Position numbers and translations under genes: made by a program. The notes beneath the pieces were generated by a model that was given only the letters and a program-made list of their open reading frames with translations, ran no database searches and was not told where the DNA came from. From positions 1 through 35,930 of the forward strand of contig JAHEBR010000003.1 of the NCBI GenBank assembly GCA_024642185.1: a stretch of DNA of 35,930 nt, in the 5' to 3' direction. Shown piece by piece: positions 1 to 7,707 of this stretch. This DNA comes from Marivivens sp. (GTDB lineage: Bacteria > Pseudomonadota > Alphaproteobacteria > Rhodobacterales > Rhodobacteraceae). Within the stretch, counting starts at the first letter, position 1. Each line of letters opens with the position of its first letter.

Positions 1-1009
1 AGCAGCGGCCCAGGACGATATCCTGGACCTCTTCAAACCCCGCAGCACTCGCGTATTGCTCGACGAGCCGCGCCGCCATGGCATCCTGTTGCTTGTGGTA
101 GCTCGGCTGAGACGAGAGCCACGCGATGATCAGCATCAGGATCACCGTCACGGCCCAAGTCCAATGCGGCTGGCCTTTGCGGGCGTGCATCGAGTTGAAG
201 AAGTGCCGGATCGAGACACCCATCAGGAAAATGAGCGAAGCTATGAGCCAGTTCCACTCTGTCGCGAAGGCCAGCGGATAGTGGTTGGACAGCATCAGGA
301 AGATCACCGGCAGGGTCAGATAGTTGTTATGGGTCGACCGCTGCTTGGCGATCTTGCCATATTTCGGGTCGGGTTTGCGGCCCGCGATCAGATCGGCCAC
401 CACGATCTTCTGGTTGGGGATGATGATGAAGAACACGTTGGCCGACATGATCGTCGCGGTAAAAGCGCCAAGGTGCAAAAGCGCGGCGCGGCCCGAGAAG
501 ACGTTGGTGTAGAAGAGCGCCATGCCGACGAGGACGACGAAGAGGGCGACCATCAGGGCGGTCTGGTTGGCGTTCACGAAGGTCTTGCAGAGCTGGTTGT
601 AGACGATCCAGCCGAAAGCCAGCGAAGCCATCGAGATCGCGGCGCCCTGCCAGACCGGGATATCCAGAACCTCGGGGTCGATCAGGAAGAGCTCGCCGCC
701 GAGGTAGTAAACGAGAAAGAGAAGCGCGAAGCCCGAGAGCCACGTCATGTAGCTCTCCCATTTGAACCAGACGAGGCCGCTCGGCATATTCTCGGGGGCC
801 ACAAGGTATTTCTGGATGTGATAGAAGCCGCCGCCGTGGACCTGCCATTCCTCACCGTCCGCGCCCGTCTCGAGGTCGCGATCACGATGCAGGCCGAGAT
901 CGAGCGCGATGAAATAGAACGACGAGCCGATCCAGGCAATCGCGGTGATGACATGGAGCCAGCGGACCGAAAACTCCACCCACTCCATCAACAGAACGGC
1001 ATCATACAT
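1..1009 (-). CDS. puuD: Urate hydroxylase PuuD, membrane-bound (3' part cut off by window edge)
   Basis: The minus-strand frame beginning MYDAVLLMEWVEFSVRWLHV stays open to the window edge, about 336 residues. It shows several hydrophobic membrane segments, WLHVITAIAWIGSSFYFIAL near the N-terminus, and the stretch STHNNYLTLPVIFLMLSNHYP. These are typical of PuuD, the integral-membrane urate oxidase that turns urate into 5-hydroxyisourate and passes electrons to a C-terminal cytochrome c domain. That C-terminal domain lies beyond base 1, so its haem motif cannot be checked. The start is ATG at 1009, with GGAGGG seven bases upstream. The gene is divergent from the LysR-type gene at 1106, and every neighbour on that side belongs to urate breakdown, which supports the call. 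A soluble urate oxidase (UOX fold) is ruled out by the membrane segments. Confidence 0.9.
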   Translation of the reverse strand, partial: MYDAVLLMEWVEFSVRWLHVITAIAWIGSSFYFIALDLGLHRDRDLETGADGEEWQVHGGGFYHIQKYLVAPENMPSGLVWFKWESYMTWLSGFALLFLVYYLGGELFLIDPEVLDIPVWQGAAISMASLAFGWIVYNQLCKTFVNANQTALMVALFVVLVGMALFYTNVFSGRAALLHLGAFTATIMSANVFFIIIPNQKIVVADLIAGRKPDPKYGKIAKQRSTHNNYLTLPVIFLMLSNHYPLAFATEWNWLIASLIFLMGVSIRHFFNSMHARKGQPHWTWAVTVILMLIIAWLSSQPSYHKQQDAMAARLVEQYASAAGFEEVQDIVLGRC

Positions 1010-1057
1010 CCCAAGTCCCTCCGACTATTTGGGAGGAGGCTATACCGGCGGCGATTT

Positions 1058-1076
1058 ATTTGTTAATCCGTCAAAT
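1058..1076. promoter_or_regulatory. LysR-type operator dyad, T-N11-A
   Basis: ATTTG and CAAAT form a perfect inverted repeat separated by nine bases, and the dyad contains the T-N11-A core that defines LysR-type binding sites. It lies 48 bases from the puuD start and 29 bases from the regulator start, the usual place for autoregulation plus control of a divergent target. Binding by the neighbouring regulator is inferred, not shown. Confidence 0.6.
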
Positions 1077-1105
1077 GCCTCAACACTTTCAAGGTCTGCC
1101 GAATA

Positions 1106-2038
1106 ATGGCCTATGTCGCCAACATCCGAATGTTCGTCCGTGTCTACGAGCTTGGCAGCATGAGCGCCGCCGCCCGCGACCAGCGGACATCGCCCGCCGT
1201 GGCCTCGGCACGGATTGGCGAGCTTGAGAAACACCTCGGCCTGCGCCTGTTCAACCGCACCACCCGAAGCCTTCAGCCCACAGAGAACGGCCGCATTTTC
1301 TATGAAGGCGCCCGCAAGATACTCGATGCCATTGAAGAAGCCGAATCCGCGGTCGCCCAGACCGCCCAAAATCCGCGTGGCACTGTCTATATCGCTGCCC
1401 CCCTTGGTGTAGGCCGGCGGTTCATCGCGCCCCACGTTCCCGCCTTCAAGGACGCTTATCCCCAGATCGACGTGCGCCTGCGCCTGTCTGATCGCAAGAT
1501 CGACGTGGTCGCCGAGGGCCTCGATCTGGCGTTTCACCTCGGCAGGCTCGAAGACTCCACTCTCAAGGTCCGGCAGGTGGCCGAATGTGCGCGCGTCCTT
1601 TGCGCGGCCCCGGCCTATATCGAGCGGCGCGGTAACCCGGTTGACGGCGAAGCCCTGATCCGCGACCGGCACGAATGCCTCAACCTGCGCTTTCCGGGCG
1701 CGACCGAGTTTCGTTGGGCCCTACAGACCCCGACCGGCACCGAGAGCTTCGACATCTCGGGCCCCTTTGAGTCTGACGATGGCGATGTGTTGACGGGCTG
1801 GGCGCTTGGAGGGCGCGGCATCGTGATGAAGCCAATTTTCGAGGTCGCCGACTATTTGCGCGATGGTCGGCTTGTGCCCGTCGCCACCTCGACGCCGCCT
1901 TTGCCTACGCAACTATCGTGCTTGACCCAACACCGTCGCCTGCGTGACCCAAAGATCCGCCTGTTCACCGATTTCATCATCAGCCGGATGCGCACGGATA
2001 TGGCGGCGCAGACGGAGGGGCTTCAGCTGCCCCTGTAG
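1106..2038 (+). CDS. LysR family transcriptional regulator, probable regulator of urate catabolism
   Basis: A 310-residue protein, the normal length for the LysR family. Residues 1-60 form the winged helix-turn-helix (FVRVYELGSMSAAARDQ, then ASARIGELEKHLGLRLFNRTTR). Residues about 90-295 form the periplasmic-binding-protein-like effector domain, with the family pattern GTVYIAAPLGVGRRFIAPH at its start. The ATG at 1106 is preceded by AAGG eleven bases upstream. It is divergent from puuD across a 96-base gap holding a T-N11-A dyad, so it probably senses a purine intermediate and controls puuD and perhaps the downstream set. The effector is unknown. Its last 16 bases overlap the 3' end of the convergent uraH gene. 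Confidence 0.9.
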   Translation: MAYVANIRMFVRVYELGSMSAAARDQRTSPAVASARIGELEKHLGLRLFNRTTRSLQPTENGRIFYEGARKILDAIEEAESAVAQTAQNPRGTVYIAAPLGVGRRFIAPHVPAFKDAYPQIDVRLRLSDRKIDVVAEGLDLAFHLGRLEDSTLKVRQVAECARVLCAAPAYIERRGNPVDGEALIRDRHECLNLRFPGATEFRWALQTPTGTESFDISGPFESDDGDVLTGWALGGRGIVMKPIFEVADYLRDGRLVPVATSTPPLPTQLSCLTQHRRLRDPKIRLFTDFIISRMRTDMAAQTEGLQLPL

Positions 2039-2382
2039 GTCGACATTCCGAAGGGCGAGAGCAAGAGCGGCACGTGATAGTGCGACTCCGGATCCGAAAT
2101 GCCGAAACGGATCGGCACTTCGTCGAGGAACAAAGGCTCGGCTCCGGCCTGACCCGTAGCGCGAAGATAGTCGCCAGCCTTAAACACGAGCTCATAAACG
2201 CCGGTCGCAAACTTGCCCTTCGGCAGGATCGGGCTGTCGGTGCGGCCGTCCTCGTTTGTCATCGCCTCGGCGATTTTCTTATGGCTGTTGCCACTGACCC
2301 GGTAGAGCGCGATGGCCAGCCCTGCGGCCGGAAGGCCACGCGCGGTATCGAGAACATGGGTGGTGAGAAATCCCTCTGACAT
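2023..2382 (-). CDS. uraH: 5-hydroxyisourate hydrolase (transthyretin-like)
   Basis: This 119-residue cytosolic protein hydrolyses 5-hydroxyisourate, the PuuD product, to OHCU. It ends in the family's C-terminal signature YRGS and begins TTHVLD. The catalytic set is visible as H9, R47 (NEDGR) and H103 (HYHVPLL), plus the terminal YRGS. An ATG 27 bases further upstream would add nine residues, but the ATG at 2382 is preceded by a strong GGAGGAG and gives the usual family length, so it is preferred. There is no signal peptide, unlike some periplasmic enterobacterial members. The 3' end overlaps the convergent LysR-type gene by 16 bases. It is divergent from the allantoinase fusion gene across 149 bases. 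Confidence 0.95.
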   Translation of the reverse strand: MSEGFLTTHVLDTARGLPAAGLAIALYRVSGNSHKKIAEAMTNEDGRTDSPILPKGKFATGVYELVFKAGDYLRATGQAGAEPLFLDEVPIRFGISDPESHYHVPLLLSPFGMSTYRGS

Positions 2383-2471
2383 CGGCTCCTCCGGTTTGGC
2401 CACGGCCATACTGCGCGAAACTGTCGCCTTTGGCGACTAGCGCAAAGCAAGACAGGTCTTTACTGGATTTT

Positions 2472-2501
2472 TTGATAATCAGCCTGCGATTTTGCTATAT
2501 T
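2472..2501 (+). promoter_or_regulatory. Candidate sigma-70 promoter for the allantoinase operon
   Basis: TTGATA (2472-2477) and TATATT (2496-2501) are separated by 18 bases, 30 bases upstream of the ATG at 2532. The stretch is clearly AT-rich compared with its surroundings. It would drive the four plus-strand genes up to the terminator at 6681. This is read from consensus only. Confidence 0.5.
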
Positions 2502-2531
2502 AACGATGCAATTAAGGCTCCGGAGCTTCAG

Positions 2532-3944
2532 ATGCAGCGCTATCCCCGCAACATGATCGGCTATGGCGCCAATCCGCCCGATGCCGCTTGGCCCGGTGGC
2601 GCCAAGATCGCGGTGAGCCTTGTCCTCAACTACGAAGAGGGTGGTGAGAACAACGTCCTGCATGGCGACGCGGCTTCCGAGGCATTCCTCTCAGATATCC
2701 CCGGCGCCGCGCCTTGGCCGGGGCAGCGCCACTGGAACATGGAGTCGATCTACGAATACGGCGCCCGCGCCGGGTTCTGGCGGCTGCATCGCCTGTTCAC
2801 CTCGATGGACATTCCGGTGACGGTCTATGGCGTTGCCACGGCGCTCGCCCGCTCGCCCGAGCAGGTCGCCGCGATGAAGGCCGCCGATTGGGAAATCGCC
2901 AGCCACGGCCTCAAGTGGGTCGAACACAAGGATATGCCCGAGGACGAAGAGCGCCGGCAGATTGCCGAAGCGGTCCGGCTCCATACCGAGGTTGTGGGCT
3001 CCCGCCCGACCGGCTGGTATACGGGGCGCTGTTCGGTCAATACCATGCGGCTTACTGCCGAGGCGGGATTCGACTGGATCTCCGACACCTATGACGACGA
3101 TCTGCCCTACTGGACCCCGGCGGGCGATCGCGACCAATTGGTGATCCCCTACACGTTAGAGGCCAACGATATGCGCTTTGCCACAGCGCCGGGCTATATC
3201 GAGGGCGAACAGTTCTTCACCTATCTCAAGGACGCCTTCGACGAGCTATACCGTGAAGGCGGCGAGGGGCAGGCCAAGATGATGTCGGTCGGTCTCCATT
3301 GCCGGCTGATTGGGCGGCCCGGCAAGATCGCGGGCCTGCGCCGGTTCCTCGACTACGCGAAGGGGCATGAAGGCGTCTGGTTCCCGCGCCGGATCGACAT
3401 TGCCCGCCATTGGGCCGCAATGCACCCGCCGGTGCGCCGCACCCGCCCAAGCCAGATGGCGCAGGCGGAGTTTGTCAAAGCCTATGGCGGCATCTTCGAG
3501 CACTCCGCCTGGATTGCAGAACGCGCCTTTGATCTGGAGCTTGGCCCCGCGCATGACACCGCTCTTGGTTTGCACAATGCCCTGTGCCGGATGTTCCGCT
3601 CTGCCAGCGAAGCCGAGCGCCTTGGCGTTCTGACTGCACACCCCGACCTTGCCGGAAAGTTGGCGCAGGCCAAGCGGCTGACCGCGGAATCGACCTCCGA
3701 GCAATCGGGCGCCGGCCTCAACGCGCTGACCGACGACGAGCGCGAGACCTTCACCCGCCTTAACGGCGACTACGTTGCCAAGCACGGCTTCCCGTTCATC
3801 ATCGCCGTGCGCGATCACACCAAGGCCTCGATCCTCGACGCCTTCCACCGCCGGATCGGCAACGACCGCGCCACCGAATTTGCCGAGGCCTGTCGTCAGG
3901 TTGAACGCATCGCCGAATTTCGCCTGAAGGACATCCTGCCGTGA
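2532..3944 (+). CDS. puuE: Bifunctional allantoinase PuuE / OHCU decarboxylase
   Basis: A 470-residue fusion of two enzymes. Residues about 1-300 are the metal-independent, polysaccharide-deacetylase-fold allantoinase PuuE (RYPRNMIGYG near the start, NYEEGGE at 33-39, a later SHGLKW), which opens (S)-allantoin to allantoate. Residues about 308-470 are OHCU decarboxylase, which makes (S)-allantoin from the UraH product. H370 (HPDLAGK), E390 (EQSGAGL) and R464 (FRLKDIL) are spaced like the family's catalytic His67, Glu87 and Arg161, each offset by 303. The ATG at 2532 has GGAG six bases upstream. An ATG 102 bases earlier in frame would add a tail with no family match. The fusion puts consecutive steps on one chain. 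The stop overlaps the next start as GTGA. Confidence 0.95.
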   Translation: MQRYPRNMIGYGANPPDAAWPGGAKIAVSLVLNYEEGGENNVLHGDAASEAFLSDIPGAAPWPGQRHWNMESIYEYGARAGFWRLHRLFTSMDIPVTVYGVATALARSPEQVAAMKAADWEIASHGLKWVEHKDMPEDEERRQIAEAVRLHTEVVGSRPTGWYTGRCSVNTMRLTAEAGFDWISDTYDDDLPYWTPAGDRDQLVIPYTLEANDMRFATAPGYIEGEQFFTYLKDAFDELYREGGEGQAKMMSVGLHCRLIGRPGKIAGLRRFLDYAKGHEGVWFPRRIDIARHWAAMHPPVRRTRPSQMAQAEFVKAYGGIFEHSAWIAERAFDLELGPAHDTALGLHNALCRMFRSASEAERLGVLTAHPDLAGKLAQAKRLTAESTSEQSGAGLNALTDDERETFTRLNGDYVAKHGFPFIIAVRDHTKASILDAFHRRIGNDRATEFAEACRQVERIAEFRLKDILP

Positions 3945-4762
3945 ACACCTATGCCTTCCCTCCCGGCGGCATGCCCGACCTTTCCGACGACCCGGCGGCC
4001 GCGGGCTCTATCTTCACGACTGCCTACGCCTTCATCCCCGGCTCGACGATGCGCGATATCGTGGCGAGCCTTCTGCCCGGCTGGACCAAGACCCGCGCCT
4101 GGATCCTTGCGCGCCCGCTGACCGGCTTTGCCGAAACCTTCGCGCAATATGCCGTCGAGGTGGAACCGGGCGGCGGCAGCGACGCGCCCGAACCGGATGT
4201 TGGCGCCGAGGCAGGCATCTTTGTGGCCTCTGGCGAGATGATGCTTGATCTCGATGGTGTCACCCACGCCCTAACGGCGGGCGGTTATGCCTATATCCCG
4301 CCGGGGCGGAAATGGCGGCTGCACAATCCCGGCCACACCGACCTCAAATTCCACTGGATCCGCAAACGCTGGCAGCCCGCCGAAGGTCTGACCCCGCCCG
4401 ATCCGATCTTTGCCAACGACGCGACCACGCCGTTCAACCATATGCCCGGCACCGACAAATGGGCGACCCAGCGCTTCGCGAGCCCCTCCGACCTGCGCCA
4501 CGACATGCACATCAATATCGTGACCTTTCAGCCCGGCGGCCGCATCCCCTTTGCCGAGACCCACATTATGGAGCATGGGCTCTATGTGCTTGAAGGCACG
4601 GCGGAATACCTGCTGAACGACCGCTGGCACAGTGTTCAGGCGGGCGATTTCATGTGGCTTCGGGCTTGGTGCCCGCAGGCCTGTATCGCCACCGGACAGG
4701 GGCCATTCCGCTATCTTCTCTACAAGGACGTCAACCGCCACCCGGAGCTCGTCCTGCCGTGA
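3941..4762 (+). CDS. allE: (S)-ureidoglycine aminohydrolase, bicupin
   Basis: This 273-residue protein has two cupin domains (about residues 40-130 and 185-270). It hydrolyses (S)-ureidoglycine to (S)-ureidoglycolate and ammonia and needs manganese. The C-terminal cupin carries the metal ligands E206, H208, H212 (in ETHIMEHG) and Q246, matching the Glu-His-His-Gln set known from the plant enzyme UGLYAH. The ending YLLYKDVNRH is a family hallmark. The start is a GTG that shares bases with the TGA of the upstream fusion gene, so translation is probably coupled. The substrate comes from allantoate amidohydrolase, which is not in this window. The plus-strand operon order follows the pathway. Confidence 0.93.
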   Translation: MNTYAFPPGGMPDLSDDPAAAGSIFTTAYAFIPGSTMRDIVASLLPGWTKTRAWILARPLTGFAETFAQYAVEVEPGGGSDAPEPDVGAEAGIFVASGEMMLDLDGVTHALTAGGYAYIPPGRKWRLHNPGHTDLKFHWIRKRWQPAEGLTPPDPIFANDATTPFNHMPGTDKWATQRFASPSDLRHDMHINIVTFQPGGRIPFAETHIMEHGLYVLEGTAEYLLNDRWHSVQAGDFMWLRAWCPQACIATGQGPFRYLLYKDVNRHPELVLP

Positions 4763-5244
4763 AGACGATTGTCGCCAAGCCGCTGACAGACGAGGCCTTC
4801 GCCCCCTTCGGCGATGTGCTTCATGCGTCGGGTTCGCCGGACAAGATGATCAATCAGGGCCTCTGTGGCCGCCACCACGACCGCGCCAGAATGGACTTTG
4901 GCCCCGATGGTCGCGCCGGTATCTCGATTTTCAACGCTGAAAAGCGCGACCTTCCCTATACCCTTGATCTCGTCGAACGGCATCCGGAAGGCTCCCAAGC
5001 CTTCATCCCGATGAGCCTCGAGCCGTTTCTGGTGATCGTCGCAGAGGATGATAGCGGAAAGCCGTCGAATATTCAGGCCTTCATCACCAGCCCCGGCCAA
5101 GGGATCAACCTTCTGCGCAACACCTGGCACGGGGTTCTGACCCCGCTTGGTGAACCGGGGCTTTTTGCCGTGATCGACAGGATCGGCGATACGCCCAACC
5201 TCGAAGAATTCCCGCTAGCACCAATTCTGGTGACAGCGGAATAA
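4759..5244 (+). CDS. allA: Ureidoglycolate lyase
   Basis: A 161-residue protein, matching the roughly 160 residues of AllA. It splits (S)-ureidoglycolate into glyoxylate and urea, the last step of the pathway. Visible family features are KPLTDEAFAPFGDV at the N-terminus, RHPEGSQAFIPM in the middle (AllA has nearly the same string) and NTWHGVLTPL near the end. An upstream in-frame ATG at 4654 lies deep inside the preceding gene. The GTG at 4759, which overlaps the TGA of allE as GTGA, gives the right length and N-terminus. This is the second GTGA junction in a row, so three genes are translationally coupled. Confidence 0.94.
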   Translation: MKTIVAKPLTDEAFAPFGDVLHASGSPDKMINQGLCGRHHDRARMDFGPDGRAGISIFNAEKRDLPYTLDLVERHPEGSQAFIPMSLEPFLVIVAEDDSGKPSNIQAFITSPGQGINLLRNTWHGVLTPLGEPGLFAVIDRIGDTPNLEEFPLAPILVTAE

Positions 5245-5298
5245 ACGCAACCTGCCGCAAGAGCAGGACCTCTCGTCAACAAACAGGGAAATGGAACA

Positions 5299-6657
5299 AT
5301 GACAGACTCTTCAATCGGAACGCCGGAGCAGCTCCGCGATCCAAACTACACCCCGCCCATGGCCAAGGCTGTGCCGCTCGGCATCCAGCACGTTCTGGCC
5401 ATGTTCGTCTCCAACGTCACACCGGCCATTCTGGTTGCTGGTGCCGCCGGCATCGGCTTTGGCTCGGACCAGGGCGCCCTCGGCTTTCCGGACATGACCT
5501 ACATGATCCAGATGTCGATGCTGTTTGCCGGCATCGCGACGCTCTTTCAGACCATCGGTTTCGGCATGGTCGGCGCGCGTCTGCCGATCGTGCAGGGCAC
5601 CTCGTTTGCCTTCGTGCCGGTAATGATTCCGGCCGTGGCCGGCCTTGGCACCGCAGGCCTTGCAGGCCTGATGACCGGCGTCTTCCTCGGCGGCATCTTC
5701 CACTTCTGCCTTGGCTTCATTGTCGGACGGATCCGCTATGCCCTGCCGCCCTTGGTAACCGGCACGATCGTTCTGATGATCGGTCTTGCGCTCATCAAGG
5801 TCGGCATCCAGTACGCTGCGGGCGGCGTTCCCAAGATCGGCACCGAAGCCTACGGCAGCCTTGCCATGTGGACACCGGCGCTTGTCGTCATCTTCGTGAC
5901 GCTGGCGGTCAAGTTCTTCATGCGCGGCTTTGCGGCTGTGGCGGCTGTTCTGATCGGCATCATCGCGGGCTATATCGTGGCCTACCTGATGGGTCAGGTC
6001 AGCTTCGGCAACGTTGGCAAAGCCGCCGTGTTCGCAGCCCCCATGCCGTTCAAATACGGCTTTGAGCTGAACTGGGCGATCGTCATCGGCATGTGCTTCA
6101 TGGCCATCGTTTCGGCCATCGAGACCGTGGGCGACACCTCGGGCATCACCAAGGGTGGCGCGGGCCGTGAAGCGACCGACAAGGAAATCTCGGGCGCGAC
6201 CTTTGCTGACGGCCTTGGCACCGCCATCGCCGGCATCTTCGGTGGTCTGCCGAACACCTCGTTCAGCCAGAACGTTGGCCTTGTCGCCATGACCGGCGTC
6301 ATGAGCCGCCATGTCGTGACCATCGGCGCGATCTTTCTGATCGTCTGTGGGTTCATCCCCAAGATCGGCGCGATCATCAACACCGTTCCGATCAACGTTC
6401 TGGGTGGCGGCGTTATCGTCATGTTCGGCATGGTTGCGGCCAGCGGCATCAACATGCTGTCGGACGTGAAATGGAACCGCCGCAACATGGTCATCTTCGC
6501 GACCGCGCTTTCGGTTGGCTTCGGTCTGCAGCTCGAGCCCGGTGCGCTTCAGCACCTCGGCAAGACCATGCAGATCCTGATGACCTCGGGCCTTCTGCCG
6601 GCGGCGTTCATCACTGTCGTGCTGAACCTCATTCTGCCCGAAGATCTGGGCGAATAA
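5299..6657 (+). CDS. NCS2 family purine (probably urate/xanthine) permease
   Basis: A 452-residue integral membrane protein with about 12-14 hydrophobic segments, belonging to the nucleobase:cation symporter-2 family. The NCS2 signature QNVGLVAMTG begins at Q324 and is followed by MSRHV. The earlier ISAIETVGDTSG-like stretch (AIVSAIETVGDTSG) is the conserved substrate-binding helix 8 region, with its glutamate. Uracil members differ in the signature. The position as last gene of the urate operon makes urate or xanthine the likely substrate, but residues alone do not settle which. The start is ATG at 5299 with a purine-rich GGGAAATGGAAC upstream. It follows allA after 54 bases and is closed by the terminator at 6681. 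Confidence 0.9.
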   Translation: MTDSSIGTPEQLRDPNYTPPMAKAVPLGIQHVLAMFVSNVTPAILVAGAAGIGFGSDQGALGFPDMTYMIQMSMLFAGIATLFQTIGFGMVGARLPIVQGTSFAFVPVMIPAVAGLGTAGLAGLMTGVFLGGIFHFCLGFIVGRIRYALPPLVTGTIVLMIGLALIKVGIQYAAGGVPKIGTEAYGSLAMWTPALVVIFVTLAVKFFMRGFAAVAAVLIGIIAGYIVAYLMGQVSFGNVGKAAVFAAPMPFKYGFELNWAIVIGMCFMAIVSAIETVGDTSGITKGGAGREATDKEISGATFADGLGTAIAGIFGGLPNTSFSQNVGLVAMTGVMSRHVVTIGAIFLIVCGFIPKIGAIINTVPINVLGGGVIVMFGMVAASGINMLSDVKWNRRNMVIFATALSVGFGLQLEPGALQHLGKTMQILMTSGLLPAAFITVVLNLILPEDLGE

Positions 6658-6680
6658 AGAAACCAACAGGTTTCCTCCCT

Positions 6681-6708
6681 GCCCCCGCAGAAATGCGGGG
6701 GCTTTTTT
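6681..6708 (+). terminator. Rho-independent terminator of the urate operon
   Basis: A perfect 9-bp stem (GCCCCCGCA / TGCGGGGGC) closes a GAAA tetraloop and runs directly into TTTTTT. It lies 23 bases after the permease stop, so it ends the puuE-allE-allA-permease transcript and separates it from the glycosyltransferase gene at 6757. Confidence 0.95.
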
Positions 6709-6756
6709 GTTTTGTTAACCTTGTTTCTGCAGCCTCTGCTCAGACGCGGAGGCAAG

Positions 6757-7626
6757 ATGTCGGGCACGGTCGCAATACTGCTGGCGCTACATCGGTCGCA
6801 GGGCCATTTGGGCGATCTGCTCGGAAGCCTCGCAGGCCAGCGTTATGGCGATTGGGCCGTTCACGCCGCGCTTGACGGCGAAGACGATGGCGCCGTGGCG
6901 ATGATCCAGGCCTTTGCAGACAAACAACCGCAGCGAACCATTCTGCAACCCGGGCCGTGCCGTGGCTTTGCCGCAAATTTTCTAGATCTCTTATCCAATG
7001 TCGGGCCGCAGGCAAAATTTGCGGCGTTCTGCGATCATGATGATGTTTGGATGCCCGACAAACTGGCCCGTGCGGTTGGAGCGCTTAGCCAGCTTCCATC
7101 GGACGAACCTGCGCTCTACGCCTCGCGCAGTATCGTGTGTGACGGCTGGCTATCCCCCATTGCCCTTTCACCACATCCAGATCTTTGGCAGGGATTTCGC
7201 GGCGCGCTGGCCCGCTCGATCGCAAGCGGCAATACTATGGTTTTGAACCGCGCCGGAATTGATCTCCTACAACAGGCGCGGGCTGATGGCGGAAGCCCTG
7301 CTTTTCACGATTGGTGGGCCTATCAACTTGTCAGCGGCGCTGGTGGCAATGTCGTTTTCGATCCGACACCCTCACTACTTTACAGGCAGCATGGCCGAAA
7401 CGTGCTGGGCTCATCGGTTACCTGGCAAGGCAAGCTGCGCCGCCTGCGGGCAATCCTGAACGGAGATCACCGTCGCTGGACCTCGGAGCAGACCGATGCG
7501 CTCTGGGCATCACGGCACAGGCTTCTGCCTGAAAACCAGCAGTTGCTTGATCAATTTCGCAAGACGCGGCCCAGCCGCCCGTTGGTCCGGCCCGGGCACG
7601 TCGCTCTTTCCACTACCGAAAAGTAA
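6757..7626 (+). CDS. GT2 family glycosyltransferase (rhamnosyltransferase-like)
   Basis: A 289-residue protein with a GT-A fold. VAILLALHRSQGHLGDLLGSLAGQRYGDW at the N-terminus is the nucleotide-binding strand-helix of GT2 enzymes. The metal/nucleotide DXD-type motif is FCDHDDVWMPDKL (residues 91-102). The later FHDWWAYQLVSGAGG and LLYRQHGRNVLG match enzymes annotated as rhamnosyltransferases or O-antigen GT2 enzymes. The ATG at 6757 is preceded by GGAGG four bases away. An ATG 45 bases upstream would start inside the shoulder of the terminator and is less likely. There are no membrane segments, so it works at the cytosolic face on a lipid-linked acceptor. The donor sugar cannot be read. It is the first gene of the polysaccharide locus and is followed by the spike-like gene. 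Confidence 0.85.
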   Translation: MSGTVAILLALHRSQGHLGDLLGSLAGQRYGDWAVHAALDGEDDGAVAMIQAFADKQPQRTILQPGPCRGFAANFLDLLSNVGPQAKFAAFCDHDDVWMPDKLARAVGALSQLPSDEPALYASRSIVCDGWLSPIALSPHPDLWQGFRGALARSIASGNTMVLNRAGIDLLQQARADGGSPAFHDWWAYQLVSGAGGNVVFDPTPSLLYRQHGRNVLGSSVTWQGKLRRLRAILNGDHRRWTSEQTDALWASRHRLLPENQQLLDQFRKTRPSRPLVRPGHVALSTTEK

Positions 7627-7707
7627 ACGCTAGGAGCGCATCGCAAGGCACAGGTTTACCGGATCCCCTCAGGGTCATGACATCTTTCCCCGAATCCGGA
7701 ACCCGAC

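Noticed and set aside
56..1066. Long plus-strand open frame opposite puuD
   Set aside because: It is rich in Arg, Asp, Glu and His, with no domain, as expected for antisense of a membrane protein gene at high GC. The minus strand gives a clear PuuD.
2430..2531. N-terminal extension of the allantoinase fusion to 2430
   Set aside because: The extra 34 residues match no family and cover the candidate promoter. The ATG at 2532 has a good ribosome site and the normal N-terminus.
5311..6666. 451-codon minus-strand frame opposite the permease
   Set aside because: His/Asp/Arg-rich composition without any motif. It is the mirror of the hydrophobic permease gene.
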